Shown here: in pieces, positions 54,787 to 64,000 of the stretch
Layout: every line of letters begins with the position of its first letter
Numbering within the stretch: the stretch's first letter is position 1
Assembly (NCBI RefSeq): GCF_014805685.1
Contig: NC_060905.1
Span: 181,001-245,000 of the forward strand
Direction of reading: 5' to 3'
Source of the DNA: Silurus meridionalis
Lineage: Eukaryota; Chordata; Actinopteri; Siluriformes; Siluridae
Length of the DNA stretch: 64,000 bases
The notes under the pieces: model-generated
The model's database searches: none
What the model saw: only the letters and a program-made list of their open reading frames with translations
What the model was told of the DNA's origin: nothing
Position numbers and translations under genes: made by a program

Positions 54787-55800
54787 ATTCAATTCAATTC
54801 AATTCATTTTTATTTGTATAGCGCTTTTAACAATGAACATTGTCTCAAAGCAGCTTTACACAGATAATGTGGTGATTAAACATAAATATGTTCTTTGTAA
54901 GTATGTTTGTCCCTGATGAGCAACTGTGGCAGGAAAACTCCCGAGATGGCATAAGGAAGAAACCTTGAGAGGAACCAGACTCAAGAGGGAACCCATCCTC
55001 ATCTGGGTTGCACCAAATGTCCATTTGAAGCAGATATACAATGTTGTGGGGTACAGTGATGATGATCAGAAGCAAACTGCACTCCCGAGTCAGTGCAGCA
55101 GACCGCCGACACCAACTACAGTCCAATCCGTCCTCAAAGCACCGTTCTACTCCGAATTAAGAGACCGTCGAGCTGCACAGAAGTGTGAAGATCCAAGGAG
55201 GAGAGGGCAGGAACACTGGTCACTGGAGCCTCAGGAGCATGTTTAACTCGACCGGAGAGAGAGAGAGAGAGAGAGAGAAGGATATGGATTATTAAGTGTA
55301 ACTATTGGTGTACAGTTAATGTCACTGTGCAGTTTGGACTCCGGCAAGACTCGCTATGGCAGCATAACTAAAGGAGAACCAGAAGGTAACACAGACATGA
55401 GGGATCTCTGGGATAAGAGACGACCCACCACCACCGTCAACAAACCTGAGTGAACGTGTGAATGTGAGGGGACGACAGCATACAAATATACCAGTTCACC
55501 AAACACTCTATATCCATGTTCCCTCCAGATCTGTGCCTTTACCTAAGAGAAATCTACTGATAAAAGGCTTGACTAAATAAATACGTTTTCAACCTCGACT
55601 TGAACACTGAGACTGTGTCTGAGTCCCGAACACTGATTGGAAGGCTGTTCCATAACTGTGGGGTTTATAAGAGAAAGATCTGCCCCCTGCTGTAGTCTTC
55701 ATTATTTGAGGAACCAACAGATAGCCAGCACCTTTTGATCTAAGTAGGCGGAGGATCATACTGGTACAGAAGTTCACTCAGATACTTGATGACCATTGAG
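54787..55800 (-). mobile_element. L2-M LINE 3' part
   Basis: Begins with three CAATT units (54787-54806) and the tail 'tttatttgtatagcgctttt'. It is ~1 kb of 3' UTR, similar to 39520-40640, with a (GA)n at 55255-55279. It has no RT and ends near 55790-55830. Confidence 0.8.
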
Positions 55801-55804
55801 TGCT

Positions 55805-56600
55805 TTATCTAAGTAGTAATAAAGATGGCAGCATGGTCCGATTTCCCAAACGGTGGACGTGATTGTGCCTTGTAGCTGTTCTTAAGTGTTGTGTAGCAGT
55901 GGTCCAGTGTTCTTTCGCCCTGGTGGGGCAGGTGATGTGCTGATAAAAGTTCGGAGTGCGCGCTTGAGGTTGGCACTGTTGAAATCTCCGACCACAATGA
56001 GCGCAGCATCCCGATGCTGTGTTTGGTGAAGAGTTAGTGTCTCCTGTAAGTCCCATACTGCAGTGTCCGTGTCCGCTTGAGGTGGAATATAAACGGCACT
56101 GACTATGACCGAGCTGAATTCCCGAGGTAGATAGAAGGGCCGACATTTAATGGTCAGTAGTTCCAGGTTTGGTGTGCAGGAGCGTGAAAGAGGAACAATG
56201 CTCGCGCTGTCGCACCAGTGTTTGTTCACCATCAGACACACCACCTCCTCTTGACTTCCCGAATCCAGTGTTCTGTCCATGCGGTAAACCGAGAAAACTC
56301 GGCCGGCTGGATGGCGTGGTCCGGTACCGCTGGGTTCAGCCATGTCTCGGTGAAGCAGAGAAGGTTGCAGTCCCGAATGTCTCTCTGGAACTTGACCCTT
56401 GCCCTGAGGTCGTCGAGTTTGTTCTCCAGTGACTGGACGTTGGCTAACAGGATACTAGGTAAGGGAGCGGTGTGCGCGTGCCCTCAGCCTGTTCCTGACG
56501 CCAGCTCGTTTCTCGCGGACGCCGTACGGGTCGCGTCCTTTGTTCTCCCTCAGGATCTCGCCGCCAGCATGGGTCCGGGTTTAAAAGCGGCGAAAGGTGA
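55805..56600 (-). pseudogene. Endonuclease fragment of another Rex1/CR1-like LINE
   Basis: Minus-strand text: NVQSLENKLDDLRARVKFQR (~56440), LLCFTETWLNPAVP (Glu motif, ~56360), LELLTIKCRPFYLPREFSS (~56150), VVGDFNSANLKRALRTF (Asp/Asn motif, ~55990), GERTLDHCYTTLKNSYKAQS and GKSDHAAIF (~55830). All endonuclease motifs are recognisable, in three frames. No RT follows because the copy is cut at ~55800 by L2-M. Confidence 0.75.
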
Positions 56601-56719
56601 GTGCATTGTACACCAATAGATATAAGAGTGTCTCTGTCATATCTAATGGTGTCCATCTTGTGTAGATGGAAATAAAACTAGTTAAATAAAAGTATAAAAT
56701 AAACAAAAAGAAAAACCGT
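56601..56719. other. Junction sequence, nothing recognised
   Basis: Short A-rich stretch between two LINE fragments. Confidence 0.4.
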
Positions 56720-56829
56720 GGATCAGCAGCACTAAGAGATTTTCTAGAACTCAGGAGATTCTCCTTCCATGCTGTTTGAAATACTGTCAATTTAGTTTGA
56801 TGCCATTTACGTTCTAATTTCTGAGTGGT

Positions 56830-57640
56830 CTGTTTTAAGGTGTGTGTATGATCAGTATACCACTGTGCTGCTTTTTCTCTCTGATCATTTTGGTCTTAAG
56901 TGGAGCTACATCATCTAGAGTGTAACAGAATGTTGTTTCTAGATGTTCAGTGGCCCAGTCGAGCTCTGCGGGGTCTGACGGAGATCTATCTAATATCGTA
57001 ATTTCTGGAAGATTATTGATAAAACGCGCTGCTGTAGCTGACGTGAAAGTATGCTTAACACGGTAACGTGGTGAGGTAGTAATGCAGTGACTGAGGCAGA
57101 TTTAAAAAGAGATTAGATAATGGTCTGAAATAACTTCAGACTGTGGAATTATGACTAATTTTTTTCTTTTTAATCCAAATGTTAACAACAAATCGAGAGT
57201 GTGTCTCCACTATGAGTGGGTCCTATAACATTCTGATTAATTCCAACTGAATCTAGAATGGGCACAACTGCTGCTCTTAAGGAGTCTTCCTGATTATCAA
57301 AATGAATATTAAAGTCACCAATAAGTAATGCTTTGTGTAAAGAAGTAGCTAAATTTGTAATGAAATCTGCAAATTCTATCAGAAAATCAGAGTCGGGCCC
57401 CTGGGGGTCTATAAATTATAATTAGTGGAATTGACTGACTGGACCTGCTTTCGGACACTGAATATTTTATGTTGGTGTAAAGAACTTCAAATGTTTTACA
57501 TTTGTGTTTAGTCTTTTGTGTGACGTTTAGATTATTATTATAAATAGCTGTGACTCCGCCTCCTCTGTCAATCCACGTTTCTGTCAAACACATCATATTA
57601 AACTACTGGTCGGTAATAGTTAGGTTTATAGTCAGTGCTT
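56830..57640 (-). pseudogene. L2-D endonuclease remnant
   Basis: MMCLTETWIDRGGGVTAIYN (Glu motif, ~57596), IPLIIIYRPPGA (~57420), LLIGDFNIHFDNQED-type text (~57325), then further motifs in broken frames. Stops throughout. Confidence 0.65.
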
Positions 57641-57676
57641 TTGACGTGAGAGATCTGATATTCAACAATCCTATTT

Positions 57677-58522
57677 TTAGATCAGAGGTGCTGCTGTGCG
57701 GGTGGGATGCACACGGTCCTGCCCTAACAGGCCAGCTTTGCCCTCAAAAATGCTCCAATTATTAATGAAGCCCACATTGTTTTTGGAGCACCACTCGGAC
57801 ATCCAGCAGTTCAGCGACCATAACCTGCTGTAGGCTACATCGCCGCGTTGCATTGGGATGGGGCCAGAGCATACTACAGCATTGGACATTGCCTTCGCTA
57901 ATTTACACACCTCTATAATATTACTCTTAGTAACCTCTGACTGTCGAAGGCGTATATCATTAGCTCCTGTGTGAAAAACTATCTTAGAGAACCTGTGCTT
58001 TCCTAAGAACCTAATATGACCTGCTATGTCCGGCACCCTGGCTCCCGGTATACACATAAACTGTGCTGCTGGTGCCCCTAAAGGTCTAGCTAATTTCACG
58101 TGCCTTAGAAACCAGAGCTCTTTCAGGTTTCTCAGCAGGTGCTTCACTGAGGAGAGCAAACCTGTTGGACACGCGAAGCGGAGAGGAATGGTGCTCCCGT
58201 GGGCGAGCCTTAGCGTTAGCTTTGGCTTTGCGAGTATGCCGCCGAGTCGTCACCCATTCGCCCCCTGCGAGGGCTCTAATGCCGGAGTCGAGGGAATGCT
58301 AACTTCACCTGGGACCCCCAGACTTTCCCCTGCAGAACCTGGACTGCTCTTGTACTCACTACTTCTATCTAGACTCTGGATGCGCTCCTCTAATGCTAAG
58401 ATCTTCTCCGTCAAAGAGCAAACTAGCTTACACTTCTCACAGATAAAATTATCACTAACGACGGAGAGAGACTGACTAAACATGTCACACTTCACACACT
58501 GAGTGAACTGGATGTTCGCCAT
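57677..58522 (-). pseudogene. L2-D ORF1: zinc-ribbon-like N-terminus plus SGNH esterase
   Basis: Frame 58522-58250 begins MANIQFTQCVKCDMFSQSLS, with C-V-K-C and C-E-K-C-x-x-x-C spaced as a treble-clef or zinc-ribbon knuckle, then a coiled-coil LTEKILALEERIQSLD. After a frameshift near 58250-58160 the frame 58159-57677 holds ARVPDIAGHIRFLG, IVFHTGANDIR (block III, G-x-N-D), VVCSGPIPMQ, FINNWSIFEGK and DRVHPTRTA (block V, D-x-x-H). This is the ORF1 esterase of CR1/L2 LINEs. The block I G-D-S is not visible, so the nucleophile seems lost. Confidence 0.75.
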
Positions 58523-58785
58523 AATAGAGAAAGTACGTACCTTAATGTGGTGACTGTAGTGTGTGTTCGTAGTTCTGGTGAATATCCTCCGCTCACTGCT
58601 TTCAAACCCTCAGACAGGGAAAAAAACACTCTTCCGAAAGCAAAAATAGTCGAGACGGAGCCAACAGAAAGTATGCAGGAAATCAAAATGATATTTTGAT
58701 ATTTTAAAGCAATGAGAGAAAAAACGAACTGTAAAAAAATTTTAAACGCCGATACAAAACAAAATTCCCGGCAAATAGTTCAACA

Positions 58786-59283
58786 ACTGGACTTAACACA
58801 CATCATACACTTCACACACCCATCATTCAGTACCACTCACACTAATCATTACCACAAAATGTTCACATGCCGTTTTTTGCACATCTTCCGGGTTTGCTTC
58901 TATTTGTTCTTCTGCACAATATTCTGTTCAAATTTTTTGCCACTGTTCACTTTATCTTGATTGCTGCTATTTGCTCATTTGCACAATATTCAGTTTGCAT
59001 TTTTCTGTTCACTCTATCTCGTTCTTACAGGTTCACTGGCGGAGCTATTTTGTGTATTGTCCTTGTGTTGTCTTTTGCACTGTTTGCACCAGGTTGCACA
59101 CATGCACTTTATGTGGCAATGATTTTTTTTTTTCTACTAGTTCTTGGCCCCGTGTTTTTCTGTTTCTGTGCCTGTTGTTTTATGTTGTTCTATGTAGCAC
59201 CAGGGTTCTGGAGGAACGTTTTTTCATTTCACTGTGTCAGCTATATATGGTTGAAATGACAATAAAAGCTTCTTGACTTGACA
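58786..59283 (+). mobile_element. Rex1-like LINE 3' UTR fragment, plus strand
   Basis: Contains 'caactggacttaacacac', 'gccgttttttgcacatcttc', 'gtagcaccagggttctggag' and the tail 'aatgacaataaaagcttctt' plus 'gacttgac', the mirror of 26589-27150. Confidence 0.8.
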
Positions 59284-59299
59284 AACTTACACTTATAAA

Positions 59300-59393
59300 G
59301 ATTTTATTCATTTTTATCACATTATCTGTGTAAAGCTGCTCTGAGACAATGTTTATTGTTAAAAGCTAAATAAATGTGAATTAAATTAACGGA
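59300..59393 (+). mobile_element. L2-M 3' tail, plus strand
   Basis: The sequence 'tctgtgtaaagctgctctga' and 'gacaatgtttattgttaaaa', then 'aataaatgtgaattaaatta', is the reverse of the L2-M tail at 54787-54870. It marks the edge of the repeat block; single-copy DNA follows. Confidence 0.75.
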
Positions 59394-60120
59394 GTGAACA
59401 GATTTGTAAATTTATTTGGAAAGTAAAAGCAAATGAATCGAGGCTGACCAAACCCTTAATGTAGAGATGATCTTACTGAAAGAAGATGCAAAGAGAGAGA
59501 TAAGTGCACACAGGAAATCTTATTTAGAATATTTCTTTATTGGTGTGTACAGACGGTTATTCAGAGCCTCTGTGTTTATTCACATTTTCTAGAAGTATTT
59601 TAGAATTTTACAATACACTGATGATCACTTGCATTCTCTCTACATGGTGTACTGATGAGTTCACGATGAGAAATCAATTTAATATCATGTCACTATGCTA
59701 ACAGCACTAACAAACAAAACAGATTGAAATGTACAGAGCACTTGGATGGAAATGTTCCTGATGTTCCTGTGAGAGGAGATCAATCCACTGAAATGCATAT
59801 AAACACAACACAGAGGATCCAGTAATCATGTGCTGATGATCTGTTCTGCGATTTTTCGCAATATTAAATTCACAATGTTCATCAGCAAGCGTTTAGTTAT
59901 TTAATACGTAAAGAAACTAGGCATGCTTACAGAGAGCCGATGCTCAGCACTGAACTCAAAAATACACCAAAATTATAATTAATGTTAATATTTAATCTGG
60001 AAACCAGTAACCAGTAGCATGTAACCTGCTCACTAACACCAGTGTTCACATTCACATGCCTGAAAATCTGTGCATCAAAAACCTCCTGATAAACAGATGA
60101 TTACTACAATGTTAAACTGC

Positions 60121-60652
60121 ACTGAGAGGGCGGGGTTACAGAGAGCTAATGAGAACTGAGAGGGCGGGGTTACAGAGAGCTAATGAGAACTGAGAGAGTG
60201 GGGTTAGAGAGAGCTAATGAGAACTGAGAGGCGGGGTTAGAGAGAGCTAATGAGAACTGAGAGGGCGGGGTTAGAGAGAGCTGATGAGAACTGAGAGGGC
60301 GAGGTTACAGAGAGCTAATGAGAACTGAGAGAGTGGGGTTAGAGAGAGCTAATGAGAACTGAGAGGGCGGGGTTAGAGAGAGCTAATGAGAACTGAGAGG
60401 GTGGGGTTAGAGAGACCTGATGAGAACTGAGAGGCGGGGTTAGAGAGCTGATGATAACGGAGAGGGCGGGGTTAGAGAGAGCTGATGAGAACTGAGAGGG
60501 CGGGGTTAGAGAGAGCTGATGAGAACTGAGAGGGCGGGGTTAGAGAGAGCTGATGATAACGGAGAGGGCGGGGTTAGAGAGAGCTGATGAGAACTGAGAG
60601 GGCGGGGTTAAAGAGAGCTAATGAGAACTAAGAGGGCGGGGTTAGAGAGCTA
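60121..60652. repeat. 34-bp minisatellite, 16 units
   Basis: Unit close to ACTGAGAGGGCGGGGTTAGA plus GAGAGCTAATGAGA. Sixteen units were counted, with variants: GAGAGTGGGG in units 3 and 7, gctgat in place of gctaat in units 5 and 9-14, and ACGG starts in units 11 and 14. Each unit has a GGGCGGGG Sp1-like box on the plus strand. Confidence 0.9.
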
Positions 60653-61091
60653 GCTAAATTGCGGAGGCAACATTTGTGCTGCATATTTACTTAAAATCGA
60701 CATTTTCAAGAGGAATCAAATTTCCTTTTTATTTTTATTATCTGTGTTTACAATTGTTTAGACCGGAAATGATGTCATACATTTGATTTACAGTAAAACG
60801 CACGCTGCGCTGGTCCGAGTCCATCCCAAACACATACAGGGTTCTAATGGAACAAGTGGGTTCTGTGGCTTCTTTTATCAGGTATGAAAACTTAGTCACT
60901 TCTTTTTCACAGGCATTAGATGTGGAAGAGGAACACAGCTGGAATCATGCAGATGTAAACAATACCACAAACTCTTCAAGTAATGGTTTATAAAGGTAAA
61001 GTGTATACGGTCGCTGAAGCTCTGCAGCAGGTCAGGAGTCAGGTTGGGTGTGGTGAAGTGTGAGTGTGTGTATGTATTTGGGGGGGTTATA

Positions 61092-61114
61092 GTGTGTGTG
61101 TGTGTGTGTGTGTG
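61092..61114. repeat. (GT)n microsatellite
   Basis: Eleven to twelve GT units in the putative 3' UTR. Confidence 0.85.
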
Positions 61115-61952
61115 GGGAAGGTGTTGAATGAACGTAGCATCACTGGACAGAGACAGAAGACACATCATCATTAGAATACATCTCATTTCCTGTCTGCTGA
61201 TGAGCTCAGAGATGAACATCAGACTAAAGGCCACACCCAGTTCCTCACGTGTGAAAATCTAATGAGTTCAACATTAACTACTTACTGATCCAAGCTTTAG
61301 CACAACTCCAGCTCACTACTCAACAAACACCAGAGCCAGAAGAGACATGGACCAGATACAGAATCAAAAACTGGACCAAAAAAACACCAGATCAACATAG
61401 AAACGGAATCAGTAAAGGAACAGAAATGAAACCAGAACAGAACTGGATCACTAAAGGAATGAGACCAGAACCAAGGAGACTTCAAAGAGAATCAGATGAA
61501 TTCAGGATCAGTAGCTTAAAATTTCTACCATTTCTGCCTCTGTTTTCATCTGTTGCTTTTAAAACCACAGCGTCCTCTGATGTCTCTGCTCACTCCAGTG
61601 ACTCCACACATCACACACTAGTCCACTTTAGAGAAGGGAAGAACCGGATTTGAAACACAGCACATGTTTAAACACTCAGTGCTGATTAGACGCAGGAGAA
61701 GTGCCATGTGCTCCTTACCATGTCGACCCCTCCACCCATACCATCATCAATACCCAGACAATGGAAAACACTGTAATACTGACACACAGTGGTCAAACCT
61801 GGAAATACACTTCCGTTTTCTTGATAAACAAGTCACACAGACTTTTAACTCACAACAGGAAGTTAAACACACTGGACTCCTGATAGGGTTAGAGCACAAG
61901 CATTTCACTGGGATTTCACCAGTACAAGTACAAACCAGGATTTAGAACCAAA

Positions 61953-61953
<1 letters not shown>

Positions 61954-62014
<61 letters not shown>
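61954..62014. repeat. (CG)4(CA)n tract
   Basis: Alternating purine-pyrimidine over about 60 bp: a CGCGCGCG start followed by about 26 CA units. Confidence 0.9.
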
Positions 62015-62019
<5 letters not shown>

Positions 62020-62402
62020 ATATCAGAACGATGCAGTTAGAAAGTGTTAGTGTTGGTCACAGTGTGTGATACAGTTTACTAACTAACATTAAACTCATGA
62101 TTTACAAATGCGTCCAAAATACAGTGACGTCCTACAAGCATTCACCATCCAGCAAAATGACCCTCAATCAAATAAAAGTCAAAAACACTGCATCTCTAAC
62201 AGTTTATTTCTCTTTGTGGTTAAAATGTATTTAAAGAATAAATGTACATTTCTGCAGCAGGATCAGATCTCCAACATCTCAGTAGGTTCCTCACAGCCTC
62301 CATTACACTCATCACCTGATCAATAATAAACCTCTACAACTTCAGTGGCTCGTCTTTACCTTTACAGAGATTCCTGAATAAAATCAGCTGTAATAGCTTT
62401 CC

Positions 62403-62404
<2 letters not shown>

Positions 62405-62439
<35 letters not shown>
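62405..62439. repeat. (CA)n microsatellite
   Basis: About 17 CA units. Confidence 0.9.
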
Positions 62440-62441
<2 letters not shown>

Positions 62442-62740
62442 GAAAACAGCAGGATTTAGAGGCTAACAGGAACCCTGTAGATTTTATATCGTTATAATTC
62501 ATAAATTAAGAGGACGAAGTTCTCACTGATCAGCTTGTATTCCAGATTTAATCCTTCATGCTTCTCTGGTGGCACTATCTCAGTTTAAACATCATCTCTA
62601 TTGGAAAATGAACATTAAAGAAGAAGAAGGAAAAGAAGGGAGTTACTTGGAGAAGGTGGTCGCCTGCAGACAGACAGACGGATTCTCACCATGGGCTGAG
62701 TGAGAGCGAGACATGGTGCATAAGGTGCAGGATTTGTGTA

Positions 62741-62764
62741 GTGTGTGTGTGTGTGTGTGTGTGT
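62741..62764. repeat. (GT)12 tract just after the WIPF2-like stop codon
   Basis: On the coding (minus) strand this is (AC)12, beginning 20 nt after the TGA at 62784. Confidence 0.9.
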
Positions 62765-62783
62765 ATGTGACTGCTCACAGTGT

Positions 62784-62828
62784 TCACCGGCCCACAGGAG
62801 GAAGTGGAGGAGCCCCTCGCATTACTGC

Positions 62829-62886
<58 letters not shown>

Positions 62887-64000
62887 GTAGTGTTTTGTTG
62901 AAACATTCACTGCTTTTTAAACCATGTATAATAAATCCAGCTGTGCTCCTCGCCTGAGGAAACTCTAACCTCTGGTGGCTTTACTCGGGTAGATCTTAGT
63001 GAGGTGTCTGTACTCATCTGGTGGTGGAAAATCGTCCAGCGGGTGGAACGAGTACTTCGATTCAAAATCATCTGCACGAGAACAAGACCAAATACACGAC
63101 ATAACTACAAACTACATAAAATCCAAAGATTTTATCATAAACATTAACTCGACTGTAGGTGAAAATCCTTATGGGCGGGGCTTATACAAACTCAACCAAT
63201 CACAATTATAATCATGTTACATCATGGCTAATCTGTCATTGGTCAATTTCTATGTTGTGTGAAATAAAAATTTGTTTTAATTTCCTGCTTTAAAACTACA
63301 ATATCCTCCACTGACCCCACCCACTCAGCACCTAAACCCCAAGGTGGAGCCCCCTACTGAGCACAAACGTTCATGACAAATTTAGTTTATTTTAGATCAG
63401 AATTCACAAAGTCAAATGTAAAACATTTTAAGACCATTGGGAATAAAATTCCTTTATCACCACATCAAAATAACAGAAATATGTTCTTTTTGTTGATTTA
63501 TTTCAAGCCGAGTATCACTAAACTTGCACTTATACTTACCACAGCTGAAAAAGAAAATGCGTTTGAAGTGTGTGGTATGATCTGAGAGATTCACTCCAGT
63601 AACAAAAAGCTGATTGGCTGTTGCATGTTGGTTCTAATTTGTAGTAATAATACAAAATATTCGAAAGTTCTGCAGGAGCATTTTAATGAGCATCAGAGGC
63701 AGCGTTATGTGGACACCAAAATTATTTAAGACCTAAAACAGCGAAATTAAGACTTTTTAAGGCCTAAAATTTAGATGGTTAAATTTGAGACTTTTTAAAA
63801 CTTTTTAAGACCCTGTGGAAACCCTGAAGATCAGATTTTGTCCTAGTGAGAAACTCACCTGCAAAGGAGTGGGAATTCTGGGTGCTGTGGGCGTGACCGT
63901 TACGAGTAGGGGGTGGAGGAGGTGGAGCTCCAGCAGGAGAGCGTGAGGGAGGAGGTGGAGGTTTACCCCTACTGGGAGCATCAGAGTATGTTCGATATGG
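62784..64000 (-). CDS. wipf2: WIPF2-like WAS/WASL-interacting protein, last three coding exons (partial)
   Basis: WIP-family proteins bind and stabilise WASP/N-WASP and link it to actin and to SH3 adaptors, controlling Arp2/3-driven actin assembly in the cytoplasm. Exons on the minus strand: 64000-63859 (142 nt, cut by the window edge), 63071-62970 (102 nt) and 62824-62784 (41 nt with TGA). All introns begin GT and end AG and keep the frame (all in phase 1). The first exon has two polyproline stretches (RGKPPPPPSRSPAG, APPPPPPTRNG), the second the WASP-binding motif D-D-F-E-S-K-Y-S-F-H-P...D-F-P-P-P-D-E-Y and the K-I-Y-P-S-K that contacts the EVH1 domain, and the last R-G-A-P-P-L-P-P-V-G-R. 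This match is closest, by my memory, to WIPF2 (WIRE); WIPF1 or WIPF3 cannot be excluded. The N-terminal WH2 region lies outside the window. Confidence 0.85.
62825..62969 (-). other. WIPF2-like last intron (145 bp) with (TG)25 at the 3' splice site
   Basis: Donor AGAG|GTTAGA at 62969, acceptor TTGCAG|TA ending at 62825. The minus strand reads (TG)25 then TTGCAG, so there is no ordinary polypyrimidine tract. A branch point candidate is hard to choose between the donor and the repeat. Confidence 0.8.
62831..62880. repeat. (CA)25, reads (TG)25 on the coding strand
   Basis: Fifty uninterrupted bases, six nucleotides from the last exon. Confidence 0.95.
63072..63858 (-). other. WIPF2-like penultimate intron (787 bp)
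   Basis: Donor GCAG|GTGAGT at 63858, acceptor GTGCAG at 63072. AT-rich, without a recognised repeat or gene. Confidence 0.75.

Larger units (their letters stand above)
56720..58785 (-). mobile_element. L2-D LINE, 5' half with ORF1 and endonuclease
   Basis: Minus strand: a 5' UTR (58530-58785), ORF1 (58522-57677) and the endonuclease part of ORF2 (57640-56720). The RT part is at 51564-52170. The overlap with 8115-8300 shows the sequence that once joined the two pieces. Confidence 0.75.
59536..62783 (-). other. Putative WIPF2-like 3' UTR (about 3.2 kb)
   Basis: Downstream of the WIPF2-like stop codon the minus strand has no further coding exon. The first clear AATAAA on the minus strand beyond it that lies before the transposon block is at 59541-59536. 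Sequence is AT-rich with a minisatellite and several CA tracts, as in long vertebrate 3' UTRs. The extent is inferred; nearer poly(A) signals (for example around 62330, plus 'ttattattgatc') may be used. Confidence 0.4.

Noticed and set aside
58867..59276. Plus-strand frames rich in Phe, Leu and Cys that look like membrane proteins
   Set aside because: They are the Rex1-like 3' UTR; the same hydrophobic frames appear at 4-530 and 26897-27163.
62686..62957. Frames with Cys-Val or His-Thr repeats near the WIPF2-like gene
   Set aside because: They are the CA/GT microsatellites; the real coding exon here is only 41 nt, in another frame.

Overview
This window is vertebrate nuclear DNA, almost certainly from a ray-finned fish (teleost; a catfish-like or other otophysan genome would fit, but the species cannot be fixed from sequence alone). 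The evidence is an intronless teleost-type olfactory receptor (OR) pair, the last exons of a WIP/WASP-interacting-protein gene, and a dense set of teleost repeats: Rex1-like and L2-like LINEs, an I/Nimb-like LINE, a Gypsy element with Gmr1-type domain order, hAT and PIF/Harbinger transposons, and abundant (CA)n, (AT)n and (ATCT)n microsatellites. No bacterial-type features, tRNA, rRNA or CRISPR were seen.

Layout. 1-3.1 kb: LINE 3' ends and a degraded Rex1-like copy split by a 705-bp hAT element with an 8-bp target duplication. 3.4-4.3 kb: an OR pseudogene that has lost its first transmembrane segment. 5.8-7.7 kb: a 1.8-kb minisatellite grown out of a LINE 3' UTR. 7.9-20.6 kb: a nest of at least four insertions (L2, then hAT, then LINE B; LINE C, then LINE B' and a PIF/Harbinger). 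21.4-22.5 kb: an intact OR gene with a TATA box. 23.8-31.2 kb: L2 pieces and an I/Nimb-like LINE interrupted by a nearly intact Rex1-like LINE and by a 205-bp unknown insertion. 31.6 kb: a promoter-like GABPA/NRF1 cluster followed by a splice donor. 31.9-37.6 kb: an L2 element with a tandemly repeated 5' UTR, and a Gypsy element. 37.6-59.4 kb: overlapping L2, Rex1-like and LINE C copies, including two LINE C copies in inverted orientation. 59.4-64 kb: single-copy DNA holding the 3' end of a WIPF2-like gene on the minus strand.

Host genes are therefore few: one intact OR, one OR pseudogene and the C-terminal part of WIPF2. Nearly everything between them is transposon. The most notable signals are (1) two LINE copies whose single ORF begins inside a perfect TISU/YY1 motif exactly 14 nt from the 5' end of the element, (2) a WIPF2 last coding exon of 41 nt lying between a (UG)25 tract at its 3' splice site and a complementary (CA)12 tract just after the stop codon, and (3) a promoter-like island with a splice donor but no visible gene. 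Family names for LINEs rest on recognised protein motifs, not on database searches. Boundaries marked by a target duplication or by comparison with a second copy are precise; other boundaries are good to a few tens of bases.
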